Of a stretch of DNA of 59,825 nt, positions 25,517 through 35,019 are shown in pieces. Origin of the DNA: JBBIJH01 sp037446075 (GTDB taxonomy: Bacteria > Bacteroidota > Ignavibacteria > UBA10030 > JAHEZR01); assembly GCA_037446075.1 (NCBI GenBank), contig JBBIJH010000001.1:1-59825 (forward strand), given 5' to 3'. Below the pieces are notes generated by a model. That model was given only the letters and a program-made list of their open reading frames with translations. It had not been told where the DNA came from and ran no database searches. The first letter of the stretch is position 1, and each line of letters opens with the position of its first letter. Position numbers and translations under genes: made by a program.

Positions 25517-26200
25517 ATGCTCATCACGTTCGAAGGGTTAGATTGTTCCGGAAAGACGACCCAAGCGAAGCTCCTTGCGGAATCTCTGGAGAAGATGTAC
25601 GAGTCGGGAGAAGGGCCGGCTGTTCTTTTTATCCGCGAACCTGGCGGGACGGAGCTTTCTGAAAAAATCCGCTTCATCCTGCTCGACGTTCGCAATAGTG
25701 GAATGAGTGATGCCACGGAACTTTTCCTCTTTTCGGCTGCCCGCGCACAACTGGTCAGGGAAGTGATCAAACCAGCGCTGCAGAGGGGTGAAATTGTCAT
25801 CTGCGATCGGTTCTACGATTCCACGACGGCCTACCAGGGGTGGGGGCGCGGCATCGATCTCGAAGGAGTCAAGAAGATCAACACCATTGCTACCGCCGGC
25901 CTTGTGCCCGATCTCACTTTTTACCTCGACATCGATCTCGACGAATTGCAAAAGCGAATCAGCCTCGTTCGCCCGCGGCAAATGAGTATGACAAGTGAGA
26001 AAGAGGATCGAATGGAAAGCTCAGGGAAGGAATTCTTCAACCGAGTTCGACGTGGTTACTTGGAACTCGCCCGCGCCGAATCTCATCGCTTCGTTGTCCT
26101 CGACGGGAAAGAAGCCGTCTCCGTTCTACAGGAAAAGATCTGGAACGAGGTACGTCATTGCCTTCGTATCCCAAAGAACAAACTTGTTGGAGGGTCCTAA
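25517..26200 (+). CDS. tmk: Thymidylate kinase
   Basis: It phosphorylates dTMP to dTDP. I choose ATG 25517 (MLITFEGLDCSGKTT), not GTG 25475, because the P-loop normally sits a few residues from the start. Seen are the P-loop GLDCSGKTT, EPGGTELSEKIR, and DRFYDSTTAYQGWGRG, the last being the DRY motif with Phe in place of Tyr. The C-terminal third has a longer, charged LID-to-end segment. 227 residues is slightly long (usual 205-215). The next gene begins 2 bases after its stop with an AGGG Shine-Dalgarno inside the tmk end, so the two are co-translated. Confidence 0.93.
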   Translation: MLITFEGLDCSGKTTQAKLLAESLEKMYESGEGPAVLFIREPGGTELSEKIRFILLDVRNSGMSDATELFLFSAARAQLVREVIKPALQRGEIVICDRFYDSTTAYQGWGRGIDLEGVKKINTIATAGLVPDLTFYLDIDLDELQKRISLVRPRQMSMTSEKEDRMESSGKEFFNRVRRGYLELARAESHRFVVLDGKEAVSVLQEKIWNEVRHCLRIPKNKLVGGS

Positions 26201-26202
26201 GA

Positions 26203-27882
26203 ATGAAGGGAAGATCTCTCTCGACGAAATCGGGATCAACATCGTCCATACGCATGCTGTGTGTCTTTCTGTTGCTGGTCACATCGCTGGGCTTCTTCTT
26301 GCCCGGAGATGTGGATTATTTCAAGCTCGACAGAAGCATCGACATTTTTGGCGCCGTCTTCAAGGAGATTGTGACCAATTATGTCGATGAGGTCGACCCG
26401 GCGAAATTCATGAGGTCCGGGATCGACGGCATGCTCGGTGCCCTAGATCCCTATACGGTGTTCATCGATGAGACTGAAAAAGAAGAAGTTGACCTGATCA
26501 CAACGGGGAAGTATGGCGGCATAGGAGTCACCATCGGATTGCGGGACGGCATGGTTGTCATTCTCTCGCCGATGGAAGGATATGCTGCTTTCAGGCAAGG
26601 AATCCGTGCCGGCGACCGCATCCTCGAGATTGATGGCCGCCCTATCACCGGCATGCGGCTTGACTCTGTCCGCGCGATGGTACGCGGTCAGCCCGGTACA
26701 GAGGTGAAAGTCAAAATTGAACGCGAGGGAGAGAAAGCCCCCCTGGATTTTGTCCTGATTCGAGAGGAGATACGCCCGAAGAACGTTTCCTATGCCGGAT
26801 TCCTCGAGGAAGGGATTGCTTACGTAAAGCTGGAGCGCTTCAACCGGACGGCGGGTGATGAAATGCGCCAGACACTGAAGGAACTGAAAACGAAGGGGCC
26901 GATCCGCGGACTCGTCCTCGACCTTCGAGACAACCCTGGAGGACTCTTAGACGTAGCAGTGAACGTCGCAGAGAAAATTCTTCCGAGAGGGAGCTTAGTT
27001 GTTTCCACAAAGGGGCGGAGAAGTGAGACGGAGAAAAAATTCTACGTGAATGAAGACCCGATGGTAGGAGACGTCCCCCTCACCGTCCTTGTGAACAAAA
27101 TGAGCGCAAGCGCGAGCGAGATTCTTGCCGGTGCTGTTCAGGACCTCGACCGCGGTATCATTGTTGGGACGCGAACTTTCGGCAAGGGCCTCGTGCAAAC
27201 GATCGTACCGATGCCGTACAATTCCTCTCTCAAAGTGACAACGGCCCGCTACTATACGCCCAGCGGCCGGAGTATCCAGGAATTGGATTACTCGAAGAAA
27301 GGAAAAGACGGTGGTGTGAAGATTGTCCCAGACAGCCTCCGCAAAGAATACCGCACTGCCCACGACCGAAAAGTCTACGAAGCGGGAGGGATCCTGCCGG
27401 ACACGATTGTGGCTGAAGAAGAGCAGAGCGAGCTCCTCAAAGCCTTGATTCAGAAAGCGATGTTCTTTAAGTTTGCCACGCATTACGTCTCAGAGCACAA
27501 GACTGTCCCTGACAACTTCGAGGTGGACGAAACAGTCCTTGAAGAGTTCAAGAAATTCCTAGCGAGCAAGAATTTTGAGTATCAAGAAGAGAGCGAGAAG
27601 AAAGTGCAGGAGCTTGCAGAAATTGCGCGGAAAGAGAATTACGGGCCTAGATTCCTCAAGGATATCGATCGGCTCTCAAAATCAATCTCTGAAGAAAAAC
27701 AAAAAGAGTTCGCCCGTCACAAGGGTGAAATCAGGCGAGCTCTCGCCCAGGAGCTCCTCGCTCGGTATCAGGGCGAGCAGGGGAGAATCCTAGCGGTCCT
27801 AAAGGATGATAAGCAGCTGAAAGTGGCGGTAGCGCTTGTAAAGAACGAGGGAGAGTATAAGCGGAAACTCACCTCGAAGTAG
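26203..27882 (+). CDS. C-terminal processing protease, S41 family (CtpA/Prc-like)
   Basis: A 559-residue periplasmic serine protease. The ATG at 26203 gives a signal/anchor helix at about 18-35 (IRMLCVFLLLVTSLGFFLP). A PDZ domain follows (about 90-170, with YGGIGVTIGLRDG and IRAGDRILEIDG). The catalytic core holds LDLRDNPGGLL, the nucleophile S303 within SASASE, and general base K328 in FGKGLVQ; the spacing of 25 is normal for the family. The last 150 residues are helical, charged and probably coiled coil. The 3' end overlaps the convergent deoxynucleoside kinase gene by 14 bases. Confidence 0.95.
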   Translation: MKGRSLSTKSGSTSSIRMLCVFLLLVTSLGFFLPGDVDYFKLDRSIDIFGAVFKEIVTNYVDEVDPAKFMRSGIDGMLGALDPYTVFIDETEKEEVDLITTGKYGGIGVTIGLRDGMVVILSPMEGYAAFRQGIRAGDRILEIDGRPITGMRLDSVRAMVRGQPGTEVKVKIEREGEKAPLDFVLIREEIRPKNVSYAGFLEEGIAYVKLERFNRTAGDEMRQTLKELKTKGPIRGLVLDLRDNPGGLLDVAVNVAEKILPRGSLVVSTKGRRSETEKKFYVNEDPMVGDVPLTVLVNKMSASASEILAGAVQDLDRGIIVGTRTFGKGLVQTIVPMPYNSSLKVTTARYYTPSGRSIQELDYSKKGKDGGVKIVPDSLRKEYRTAHDRKVYEAGGILPDTIVAEEEQSELLKALIQKAMFFKFATHYVSEHKTVPDNFEVDETVLEEFKKFLASKNFEYQEESEKKVQELAEIARKENYGPRFLKDIDRLSKSISEEKQKEFARHKGEIRRALAQELLARYQGEQGRILAVLKDDKQLKVAVALVKNEGEYKRKLTSK

Positions 27883-28528
27883 GCTGAGGAACGGAGAGGC
27901 CGGCTTCCCGCAGTGCTCGGGCGACGCGAGTCACAATTTGCCGAAAGTGTTCACCGTTCTTCACGAAATCGATGTTATCCGATTCGACGACGAGCAACGG
28001 GCCGAGGTCGTAACGCGCAATCCAGCTCTCATAATGTCGGTTCAGTTGCTCTAGATACTCGCGTGTAATCCCCCTCTCGAAATCCCTTCCCCGCATCGAG
28101 ATCTGACGGAGAAGTGTCTTGACAGAAGCACGAAGGTAGATCAGAAGGTCTGGCGCCTTCAGGTAATTCGTCATTACTTTGAAGAGTGCTTGGTAGTTCT
28201 CGAAGTCACGGCGATCCATTTTCCCGATGTCGTAGAGGTTGCGCGCGAAGATCTCCGCATCTTCATAGATCGTCCGATCTTGGATGATACTGCGCTCGGA
28301 TTCGAGGATTTGCCTCTGGTTCATGAAGCGCTTTGAGAGAAAGTAAATCTGCAGATGAAACGACCACCGCCGCATGTCTGCATAGAAATCACTGAGATAG
28401 GGATTATCATCTACAGATTCATAGTATGGCTGCCAGTGGAAATGCTCACTGAGCAACCTCGTCAGGGTCGATTTTCCCGAACCGATGTTCCCCGCAACAG
28501 CGATGAAGAGTTTCTTCTGAGACTCCAT
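27869..28528 (-). CDS. Deoxynucleoside kinase
   Basis: It phosphorylates deoxynucleosides for salvage. With ATG at 28528 the protein has 219 residues and starts MESQKKLFIAVAGNIGSGKST, a P-loop of the dNK/dGK-dAK family; an open frame upstream to 28582 adds 18 residues without resemblance. Other family marks are the FYADMRRWSFHLQIYFLSKR helix and QDRTIYEDAEIF, the DRT/ED pair that binds substrate, and the RGRDFERGI LID. Which base it prefers is not readable. The gene converges on the S41 protease and diverges from murA. Confidence 0.9.
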   Translation of the reverse strand: MESQKKLFIAVAGNIGSGKSTLTRLLSEHFHWQPYYESVDDNPYLSDFYADMRRWSFHLQIYFLSKRFMNQRQILESERSIIQDRTIYEDAEIFARNLYDIGKMDRRDFENYQALFKVMTNYLKAPDLLIYLRASVKTLLRQISMRGRDFERGITREYLEQLNRHYESWIARYDLGPLLVVESDNIDFVKNGEHFRQIVTRVARALREAGLSVPQPTSR

Positions 28529-28616
28529 GGCGAGCTTCTTGGGCAAATTGGGGGGATGCCTAGCGCAATTACCGTTGCTCAAAGGTAATCCTCCCGATCT
28601 TAAATTGCAAGTGGTG

Positions 28617-28635
28617 ACTGCAGGAATCCTGCAGT
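28617..28635. promoter_or_regulatory. Perfect 19-base palindrome between the deoxynucleoside kinase and murA
   Basis: ACTGCAGGA-a-TCCTGCAGT: two 9-base arms match exactly around one central base. It lies 17 bases before the murA -35 and about 90 bases ahead of the kinase start, so it may be an operator for either gene. No T-run follows, so it is not a terminator. Confidence 0.45.
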
Positions 28636-28652
28636 TTGAGCGACCGCCTGCG

Positions 28653-28681
28653 TTGACCTTTCCATAAAATTCACGTAGATT
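28653..28681 (+). promoter_or_regulatory. Sigma-70-like promoter candidate for murA
   Basis: TTGACC (28653-28658) and TAGATT (28676-28681) are separated by 17 bases. The leader to the ATG at 28758 would be about 70 bases. Confidence 0.45.
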
Positions 28682-28757
28682 AGAAGCGGGAGAGTATTGA
28701 TATTCTCACATCCCAACTCTGATCTCCTACATCCCGCATCACCGTGAGAGAGAGCGA

Positions 28758-30020
28758 ATGGATAAATTCATCATCCACGGCGGGAAGGTCTTAGCCGGCA
28801 GCGTTAGCATCAGCGGAGCCAAGAATGCTGCACTCGCGTTCATGCCCGCGACGCTCCTCGCTGGCGGAACCTACCACTTCGCGAACACCCCACGGCTTCG
28901 AGACGTTATCACAATGTCCCGGATGCTCCAGTCCATGGGACTCCAGATCGAACAGAAGGATCACACCCTGACCATCGATAGCACGCGGGTGACAAACTAC
29001 GAAGCGGCCTACGAACATGTAAAGAAGATGCGGGCGTCCCTTTACGTTCTTGGTCCGCTGATCTCACGCTATGGATATGCGAAAGTCTCTCTACCGGGGG
29101 GATGTGCATGGGGTCCTCGGCCGGTGAATCTCCACATTGAAAGCATTCGAAAGCTCGGGGCGGAGATCACTCTCGATGCAGGCTATATTGTAGCCAAGGC
29201 AAACCGATTGGTCGGCGCGAAGATCGCCTTTGATGTCTCCAGCGTCGGCGCGACGGGCAACGTGATGATGGCGGCCGTTCTGGCCAAGGGGCAAACGGTC
29301 ATTGAGAACGCCGCGATAGAACCGGAAATCACCGCGCTGGCACAGCTTCTTGTCAAGATGGGGGCGAAAATCCACAGCATCGGGACAAATCGACTCGAGA
29401 TTGAAGGGGTGGATGAACTTCATCCGACGAATGAAATCATGATCCCTGATCGGATTGAAGCGGGAACATTCCTCATCGCAGCGGCTCTGGCAGGTGGCCG
29501 AGTAAGGGTCGAGAGATGCAACCCGGATCATCTTACTACTCTGCTGGCAAAACTGGAAGAAGCTGGGGCTCAGCTGTTTGTTTCTGAAGATACCGTCGAA
29601 GTTGTTGCACCGGAAAGAATCAACCCCGTCGACGTGACGACGGCTATCTATCCGGGCTTCCCGACTGACCTTCAGGCACAGTGGATCGCGCTGATGACGC
29701 TCGCCAAAGGGACGGCTGTGATCAAGGAGACGATTTTCTACGACCGCTTCAAGCATGTTCCAGAGCTTAACCGGCTCGGCGCTTCCATCGAGGTCGAGGA
29801 GAACGTCGCAGTAGTAAAAGGCGTCGAGAAGTTGAAGGGGGCAAAGGTGATGTCGACTGACCTTCGCGGCTCGGCCTCTCTGATTTTGGCCGGACTCGTC
29901 GCGGAGGGAACAACAGAAGTTCTCCGCGTCTACCACATCGATCGCGGGTACGAACGAATCGAACAGAAGCTTCAAGCTCTCGGTGCAGATATCAAGCGCG
30001 TCTCGGGGGAAGAGTTTTAG
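28758..30020 (+). CDS. murA: UDP-N-acetylglucosamine 1-carboxyvinyltransferase
   Basis: First committed step of peptidoglycan synthesis: it transfers enolpyruvate from PEP to UDP-GlcNAc. The 420 residues are full length. The catalytic cysteine is C116 in PGGCAWGPRP, so the Cys form (fosfomycin target) rather than the resistant Asp form. ISGAKNAAL, the N-terminal Lys/Asn motif, and YPGFPTDLQAQ are present, as are the repeats of the inside-out barrel. The ATG has GAGAGAG upstream. It stands alone, with 230 bases of non-coding sequence after it. Confidence 0.97.
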   Translation: MDKFIIHGGKVLAGSVSISGAKNAALAFMPATLLAGGTYHFANTPRLRDVITMSRMLQSMGLQIEQKDHTLTIDSTRVTNYEAAYEHVKKMRASLYVLGPLISRYGYAKVSLPGGCAWGPRPVNLHIESIRKLGAEITLDAGYIVAKANRLVGAKIAFDVSSVGATGNVMMAAVLAKGQTVIENAAIEPEITALAQLLVKMGAKIHSIGTNRLEIEGVDELHPTNEIMIPDRIEAGTFLIAAALAGGRVRVERCNPDHLTTLLAKLEEAGAQLFVSEDTVEVVAPERINPVDVTTAIYPGFPTDLQAQWIALMTLAKGTAVIKETIFYDRFKHVPELNRLGASIEVEENVAVVKGVEKLKGAKVMSTDLRGSASLILAGLVAEGTTEVLRVYHIDRGYERIEQKLQALGADIKRVSGEEF

Positions 30021-30083
30021 TGCCTGCTTCCCTCCCGATGGGCGGATGGTGGAACCACTACCACAGGTTCTCCAAACCTTAAG

Positions 30084-30190
30084 AATGCTTCGCCACGGAG
30101 ACGCTCAGACACAAAGATTTCATAAAGAATTATTTGCCCTTGAAGTGTTTTTTTCGCTGTTTCTGCGTCCATAATTCTTTCTGGTTCTTT
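30084..30190. repeat. Degenerate intergenic repeat of the CTCCGTGGCG / TTTGTGTC kind
   Basis: Read on the reverse strand this stretch runs AAAACACAAAACCCAAAG, then a pyrimidine/purine-biased body, then ATCTTTGTGTCTGAGCG and TCTCCGTGGCGAAGC. I recognise this word set from repeats scattered between genes in many environmental bacteria. A related but inverted copy stands at 37840-37890. Neither carries a usable reading frame. Confidence 0.35.
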
Positions 30191-30254
30191 GGGTTTTGTG
30201 TTTTTGGGGCGAAAGATCGCTCGGTGCGTAAGATCAGTCTCCGGCCCGTCGAAA

Positions 30255-32546
30255 ATGGCGTTCCTTGAAAAATCCATCCGTAACAAACCCGCCCTTCGCG
30301 TTGCTCTTCTCTATGCTCTTCTTTCGATTCTTCTCAGTCGAACCCCGCTCTTCAATTATCTCGGTTACGAATTTTCTGCCGTCATTGGAATTGCCACGGG
30401 ACTCCTTGCGGGGCTGCTCGCGATCTCACTCTTCCGCCAGCGGGGAGCTGAAATCGCATCTGCCTCCCGCCGAGAATTCCTCTCCCTCACTGTTTACAGC
30501 CTGGGTCTCAACGAACTTCTTCTTCTCATCCCATGTGTTTTGATCTCTCTGAACGCTCTCATGGTAAAAAACTGCTCTTTCGCGAATGGTTTTGCCTTCT
30601 TCCTTCTCATTCCAATGATCACGGCTGTGTTTGCGACTGCGCTCGGTGTCTGGACTGCTGTCTGGTTTCGACGGGCTGTATTCTGGTACGTCCTTATTTT
30701 TCTGCTTGTTTTGATTCATCCCGTTTACCTCACGCTCAGCTCGCCTCAACTCTATGCCTATAACTTCTTCTTTGGTTACTTTCCAGGGTTTACATATGAC
30801 GAGGTGCTGACGATTACGCCTTCTTTGCTTCTTTCTCGAGGGTCCACACTCATCGTTGCCCTTACGTTGTTGTGTCTCGCTTTACCTGTTTTTCAGCACT
30901 CATCGCTGGCGGAAGGCTTTCCGGGAAGGTTAAAGGCGCTTCGGCATCTCTTTGAAAGAAGACCTGAAAGTTTTGTGGCGATCGCTGGCTTGCTCTTGCT
31001 CGCGCTTGCGTATGGATTTCGGAACGAACTCGGCTTGGAATCTTCTGCTTCGTTTATTCAGAAACAACTTGGGACTGTTTACTCGACCCAACACTTCCGT
31101 ATCTATTATTCGTCGAATCAGATTCCGAGTGACCAGATTCGCTGGATCGCGGCAGAACATGAGTTCCGCTACGCTCAGGTGAGCCGAATCCTCCACACAA
31201 ACGTGAATAGGAAGATCGACTCCTACATTTATCCTACCCCGGAGATCAAACAGCGACTCATCGGGGCAAAGACTACGAACATCGCCAAGCCACATCGCCG
31301 CGAGATTCATCTGAATTACGATTCGTTCGAGAGCTCCTTCCGTCATGAGCTTGTCCACGTCCTCGCGGCCCAATTCGGGATGCCGATCCTGCGCATTGCT
31401 CCCAATCCCGGATTGATCGAAGGGCTTGCCGTCGCAGTGGACTGGGACGCCGGCGACCGCACGCCACATCAGGTCGCGGCGGCTATTCTCCGTTTCGGGC
31501 CGGTAGGGGACATCCGAGACCTCTTCTCATTTACGGGATTTGCGACAAAGCCATCGTCCGTCAGTTACCTTCTCTCTGGTTCTTTCTGTCGGTATCTTCT
31601 CGACGAGTATGGTCGAAAGCGATTCACTGCTCTTTATCGGTCCGGACAATTTGAGAAAGTCTACCGGGAGCCTCTTCCCAAACTGATCGAAGAGTGGAAA
31701 GAGTTCCTTCGATCTGTGAAGCTGCCACCGACAGACGAGGCAAGGGCGAAACTTCTTTTTGCCCGACCTTCGATCTTCTCCAAGGTCTGTGCCCGTACGA
31801 TCGCCGACATAAATGAAAACGCCACGAAGCTCTTGAGGGAGAAGAAATATCCCGAGGCTGCCTCTGCTTTCCAAAGAAGTTATGCTCTCAGCAAGAACCG
31901 TGAGGCGAAGCTTGGATTGATCAATGCAGGGTTTCTACTGAAAAGGTACGACACCGTCATCGCGGCAATCCATGCGACTCTGGAAGATACCGCCTCTGCC
32001 CAGAGTTTTGTAGGGCTGAAACTGATTCTGGCTGACTGCTACTGGATTCTCGGTAGGGAGGAGGATGCGGAGGTTCTCTACAAAGAACTTCGGGCACTCG
32101 ATGTCCATCGGACCTACAGCGAAGCCGCTGCGGTCCGGCTTGAGAGTTTGTCGTACCCGAAGATCGGTGGGCCTATGAAGCGCTATCTGGAGACGGCAGG
32201 CGAAGATTCCACCAGAAAACTAATCTTGGAGGAAATTCTCGCTGGAGATCCCAATGTAGCCATCGTCCCCTATCTCCTCGCAAAGTTGAATGTTCGGCAA
32301 CGCGATTACAAGAACGCCCTTGAAAACATCCAGCTTCTTCGAAAACCATTCCGAGACCCGTTACTGAATTTTGAGCTGGAGAAGACCGCGGGACTCTGTT
32401 TCTTTCACCTGAAGGAGTTTCAGAACGCAAAGGTTCATCTCTGGCAATCTCTGAACTACACCATGAACGAAGCAGATGTGAACTACATCGAGGACCTCAT
32501 CGAGTATTGTGACTGGCTAGATGACCATCGAGATTGGATCGAATGA
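30255..32546 (+). CDS. Multi-span membrane protein with gluzincin (HELVH) peptidase domain and TPRs
   Basis: A 763-residue protein; start ATG 30255 (MAFLEKSIR), as the longer frame begins with an unrelated stretch. Order: six to seven hydrophobic helices (about residues 15-255), an extracytoplasmic peptidase-MA-like domain (about 275-480) with the zinc motif H364-E365-L-V-H368 and the third ligand E389 (LIEGLAV), then a C-terminal helical region (about 520-763) with TPR-like repeats (YPEAASAFQRSYAL, REEDAEVLYKELRAL). All three zinc ligands are present, so activity is expected. The substrate is unknown. The stop overlaps the GT9 gene start as ATGA, so the two are probably co-produced. I know of no named family with this exact order. 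Confidence 0.75.
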   Translation: MAFLEKSIRNKPALRVALLYALLSILLSRTPLFNYLGYEFSAVIGIATGLLAGLLAISLFRQRGAEIASASRREFLSLTVYSLGLNELLLLIPCVLISLNALMVKNCSFANGFAFFLLIPMITAVFATALGVWTAVWFRRAVFWYVLIFLLVLIHPVYLTLSSPQLYAYNFFFGYFPGFTYDEVLTITPSLLLSRGSTLIVALTLLCLALPVFQHSSLAEGFPGRLKALRHLFERRPESFVAIAGLLLLALAYGFRNELGLESSASFIQKQLGTVYSTQHFRIYYSSNQIPSDQIRWIAAEHEFRYAQVSRILHTNVNRKIDSYIYPTPEIKQRLIGAKTTNIAKPHRREIHLNYDSFESSFRHELVHVLAAQFGMPILRIAPNPGLIEGLAVAVDWDAGDRTPHQVAAAILRFGPVGDIRDLFSFTGFATKPSSVSYLLSGSFCRYLLDEYGRKRFTALYRSGQFEKVYREPLPKLIEEWKEFLRSVKLPPTDEARAKLLFARPSIFSKVCARTIADINENATKLLREKKYPEAASAFQRSYALSKNREAKLGLINAGFLLKRYDTVIAAIHATLEDTASAQSFVGLKLILADCYWILGREEDAEVLYKELRALDVHRTYSEAAAVRLESLSYPKIGGPMKRYLETAGEDSTRKLILEEILAGDPNVAIVPYLLAKLNVRQRDYKNALENIQLLRKPFRDPLLNFELEKTAGLCFFHLKEFQNAKVHLWQSLNYTMNEADVNYIEDLIEYCDWLDDHRDWIE

Positions 32547-33586
32547 CGATGACCGAGAGATACGCGGCCAAACCTTATCGGAAAATCCTCCTGACGCGCT
32601 TAAGGTTCATTGGGGATGTTGTCTTAATGACCCCTGTTATCCGAGCCGTGCGGCAGGCGTATCCAGATGCTCACATCGCCTTCCTAGCAGAAAAAGAATC
32701 CGCGTCACTCCTTGAACATAACCCCTATGTAAATCAGATCATCCCATTCGACTTCCGGGTAAACCCTCTCTCGCTCTTTCTCTTCTTCAAGCAACTTCGC
32801 GCTCAAGAATTTGACCTCGTGGTCGACTTCTTCTGCAATCCACGGAGCGCATTACTCGCCTATACGACGGGGGCAAGAGTGCGTGTGGGTCTCGACGGCA
32901 AATTTCGCAGCCGACTGTACACAGTCCGGATCAAAGAACAAGAACCGAGGAGGAATGTCATTCAGAGCTATTTCCAGTTTCTTAAGCTCTTGCACGTCGA
33001 GCCAGACTCTTTCAAAACGGAGATCTTCCTGACGGAGGACGAACGGCGGGAAGCACGGATCTATCTGAAGTGGCAGGGAATTGATCTGGATCGACCGATT
33101 GTTGGACTCCATCCCGGGGCAAGCTGGCCGGCGAAGGTCTGGCTCTCCGACCGCTTTGTCGAACTCGCCAACCGTATTATTGCCAAGCTTGGAGCCCAGG
33201 TGCTCGTGACGCAGGGGCCGAAGGATCGAGATGCTGTGGCCGAAGTTTCACGTCAGTGTGTGGGAAACATCACGGTTCTCGAAGTTCTCCCACTGCGTCA
33301 ACTGGCGGCGATCCTCTCACACGTCAGTGTGTACGTGGCGAATGACTCCGGGCCAATGCACATTGCGGTGGCGGTAGGAACGAAAACTATCGGAATCTTT
33401 GGGCCTGGGGAAGAGAACATCTGGTTTCCTTACAAGGAGTCAGACGGACATCTTGCACTCAGAAAAGATGTGTGGTGCCATCCTTGCCATCTGGACTTCT
33501 GTGACAAGACGGGGGAGGGGTACATGAAATGCATGCGGCTCTTAGAGGTCGAGGAAGTATTTAATGCAGTGAAAGAGCGTCTTTGA
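32543..33586 (+). CDS. Glycosyltransferase family 9 (ADP-heptosyltransferase-like)
   Basis: A 347-residue GT9 enzyme of the WaaC/WaaF/WaaQ type, which adds heptose to the lipopolysaccharide inner core from ADP-heptose. Evidence is ILLTRLRFIGDVVLMTPVIRAVR at the N-terminus, VGLHPGASWPAKVW in the middle, and VANDSGPMHIAVAVGTKTIGIFGP, the donor site. A CHPCHLDFCDK segment near the C-terminus is also common in the family. ATG 32543 overlaps the preceding stop by 4 bases. Which sugar it transfers is inferred from family only. Confidence 0.88.
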   Translation: MTMTERYAAKPYRKILLTRLRFIGDVVLMTPVIRAVRQAYPDAHIAFLAEKESASLLEHNPYVNQIIPFDFRVNPLSLFLFFKQLRAQEFDLVVDFFCNPRSALLAYTTGARVRVGLDGKFRSRLYTVRIKEQEPRRNVIQSYFQFLKLLHVEPDSFKTEIFLTEDERREARIYLKWQGIDLDRPIVGLHPGASWPAKVWLSDRFVELANRIIAKLGAQVLVTQGPKDRDAVAEVSRQCVGNITVLEVLPLRQLAAILSHVSVYVANDSGPMHIAVAVGTKTIGIFGPGEENIWFPYKESDGHLALRKDVWCHPCHLDFCDKTGEGYMKCMRLLEVEEVFNAVKERL

Positions 33587-33723
33587 ACTCCGCAAATGTT
33601 CTCGATTGGAAAGAGGAGAAACAGCGGTTTGATTTTCACCCGATTTTTCAGTTTATTCACCTCCGCTCGATTCGATGCTGTTCGGAGTTTTTCGCGTCTC
33701 ACAAATAGATAAAAAACACCCGA

Positions 33724-35019
33724 TTGAATACCAAGATCGCCAGAATCATTGCAAGAGAGATCCTTGATTCGCGCGGCAATCCAACGATCGAAGTGGATGT
33801 CCAACTTGACAGTGGAGTAGTGGGACGGGCTGCGGTCCCAAGCGGTGCCTCTACGGGAACCCGAGAGGCACTAGAACTCAGGGACGGACAGGAAAACCGC
33901 TACGGCGGCAAGGGCGTGCTGAAGGCGGTTGAGAATGTGAATAGAAAAATTGCTAGATCACTGAAGGGCTTTGATGCCCTCGAGCAAGAAAAGATCGACA
34001 GATACTTGGTCGCACTCGATGGAACGCCGAATAAAAGCAAGCTGGGCGCGAACGCGATTCTCGGAGTCTCACTGGCAGTGGCAAAAGCCGCAACCGCTGC
34101 AAAAGGGGTTCCATTGTACCGCTACCTTGGTGGCAGCAAGGCGAGAACGTTGCCCGTCCCTATGATGAACATCCTTAACGGCGGGCGACATGCCAATAAC
34201 AGTGTGGATTTCCAGGAGTTCATGATCGTCCCTGTCCGAGCGAAGCGCTTTGCCGACGCGCTCCGCATCGGCGCAGAGGTTTTCCATACGCTGAAGTCTT
34301 TACTCCAGAGGAAGGGATACTCCACGGCAGTAGGTGACGAAGGTGGATTCGCCCCAAATCTAAGATCAAATGAAGAAGCGGTCGAGATCATCATCGCTGC
34401 AATCGAGGAAGCCGGGTACAAACCAGGGAGAGACGTTTATCTAGCACTTGATCCTGCGGCGAGCGAGTTCTACGATGGGAAGCAGTACATCTTTACAAAG
34501 TCCGACCGCAATAAGAGGACCTCCGAAGAGATGGTGAGGCTCTATGAGACGTGGGTGAGGAATTATCCAATCCTATCTGTCGAAGATGGCATGGCTGAGA
34601 ATGACTGGGATGGTTGGAAGATGCTCACTGACGCACTCGGCAACCGCGTCCAGCTCGTCGGAGATGATATCTTTGTCACGAACACCTCAATCTTCTCGAA
34701 GGGGATCGAGCGAGGGATTGCGAACTCCATTCTCGTCAAGCTCAATCAAATCGGGACGATCACGGAGACGCTCGATTGCATCCATCTCGCGAGGCAGGCA
34801 GGCTACACGACGGTCATCAGCCACCGCTCCGGCGAAACGGAGGACACGACAATCGCAGACTTCGCTGTCGCGACAAACGCTGGACAGATTAAGACGGGCT
34901 CGCTCAGTCGGACAGACCGGGTGGGAAAGTATAATCAGCTATTGAGGATAGAAGAGGAGTTAGGGAAAAAAGGGATCTACCCGGGCCTTAAAGCTTTTCG
35001 CGTTGGAAAGGAATCATGA
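33724..35019 (+). CDS. eno: Enolase
   Basis: It converts 2-phosphoglycerate to phosphoenolpyruvate. The 431 residues are full length. The start is TTG at 33724 (NTKIARIIAREILDSRGNPT); no ATG is available in frame nearby. Catalytic E206 (VGDEGGFAPN) and K339 (LVKLNQIGT) are present, with the GASTG loop and SHRSGETED. The last codons overlap the next start as ATGA at 35016. Grouped with a phosphohexomutase and a GalT-like protein. Confidence 0.97.
   Translation: MNTKIARIIAREILDSRGNPTIEVDVQLDSGVVGRAAVPSGASTGTREALELRDGQENRYGGKGVLKAVENVNRKIARSLKGFDALEQEKIDRYLVALDGTPNKSKLGANAILGVSLAVAKAATAAKGVPLYRYLGGSKARTLPVPMMNILNGGRHANNSVDFQEFMIVPVRAKRFADALRIGAEVFHTLKSLLQRKGYSTAVGDEGGFAPNLRSNEEAVEIIIAAIEEAGYKPGRDVYLALDPAASEFYDGKQYIFTKSDRNKRTSEEMVRLYETWVRNYPILSVEDGMAENDWDGWKMLTDALGNRVQLVGDDIFVTNTSIFSKGIERGIANSILVKLNQIGTITETLDCIHLARQAGYTTVISHRSGETEDTTIADFAVATNAGQIKTGSLSRTDRVGKYNQLLRIEEELGKKGIYPGLKAFRVGKES

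Noticed and set aside
29091..29975. Open frame of 294 codons on the minus strand
   Set aside because: Shadow of murA; the plus-strand protein is complete and motif-rich.
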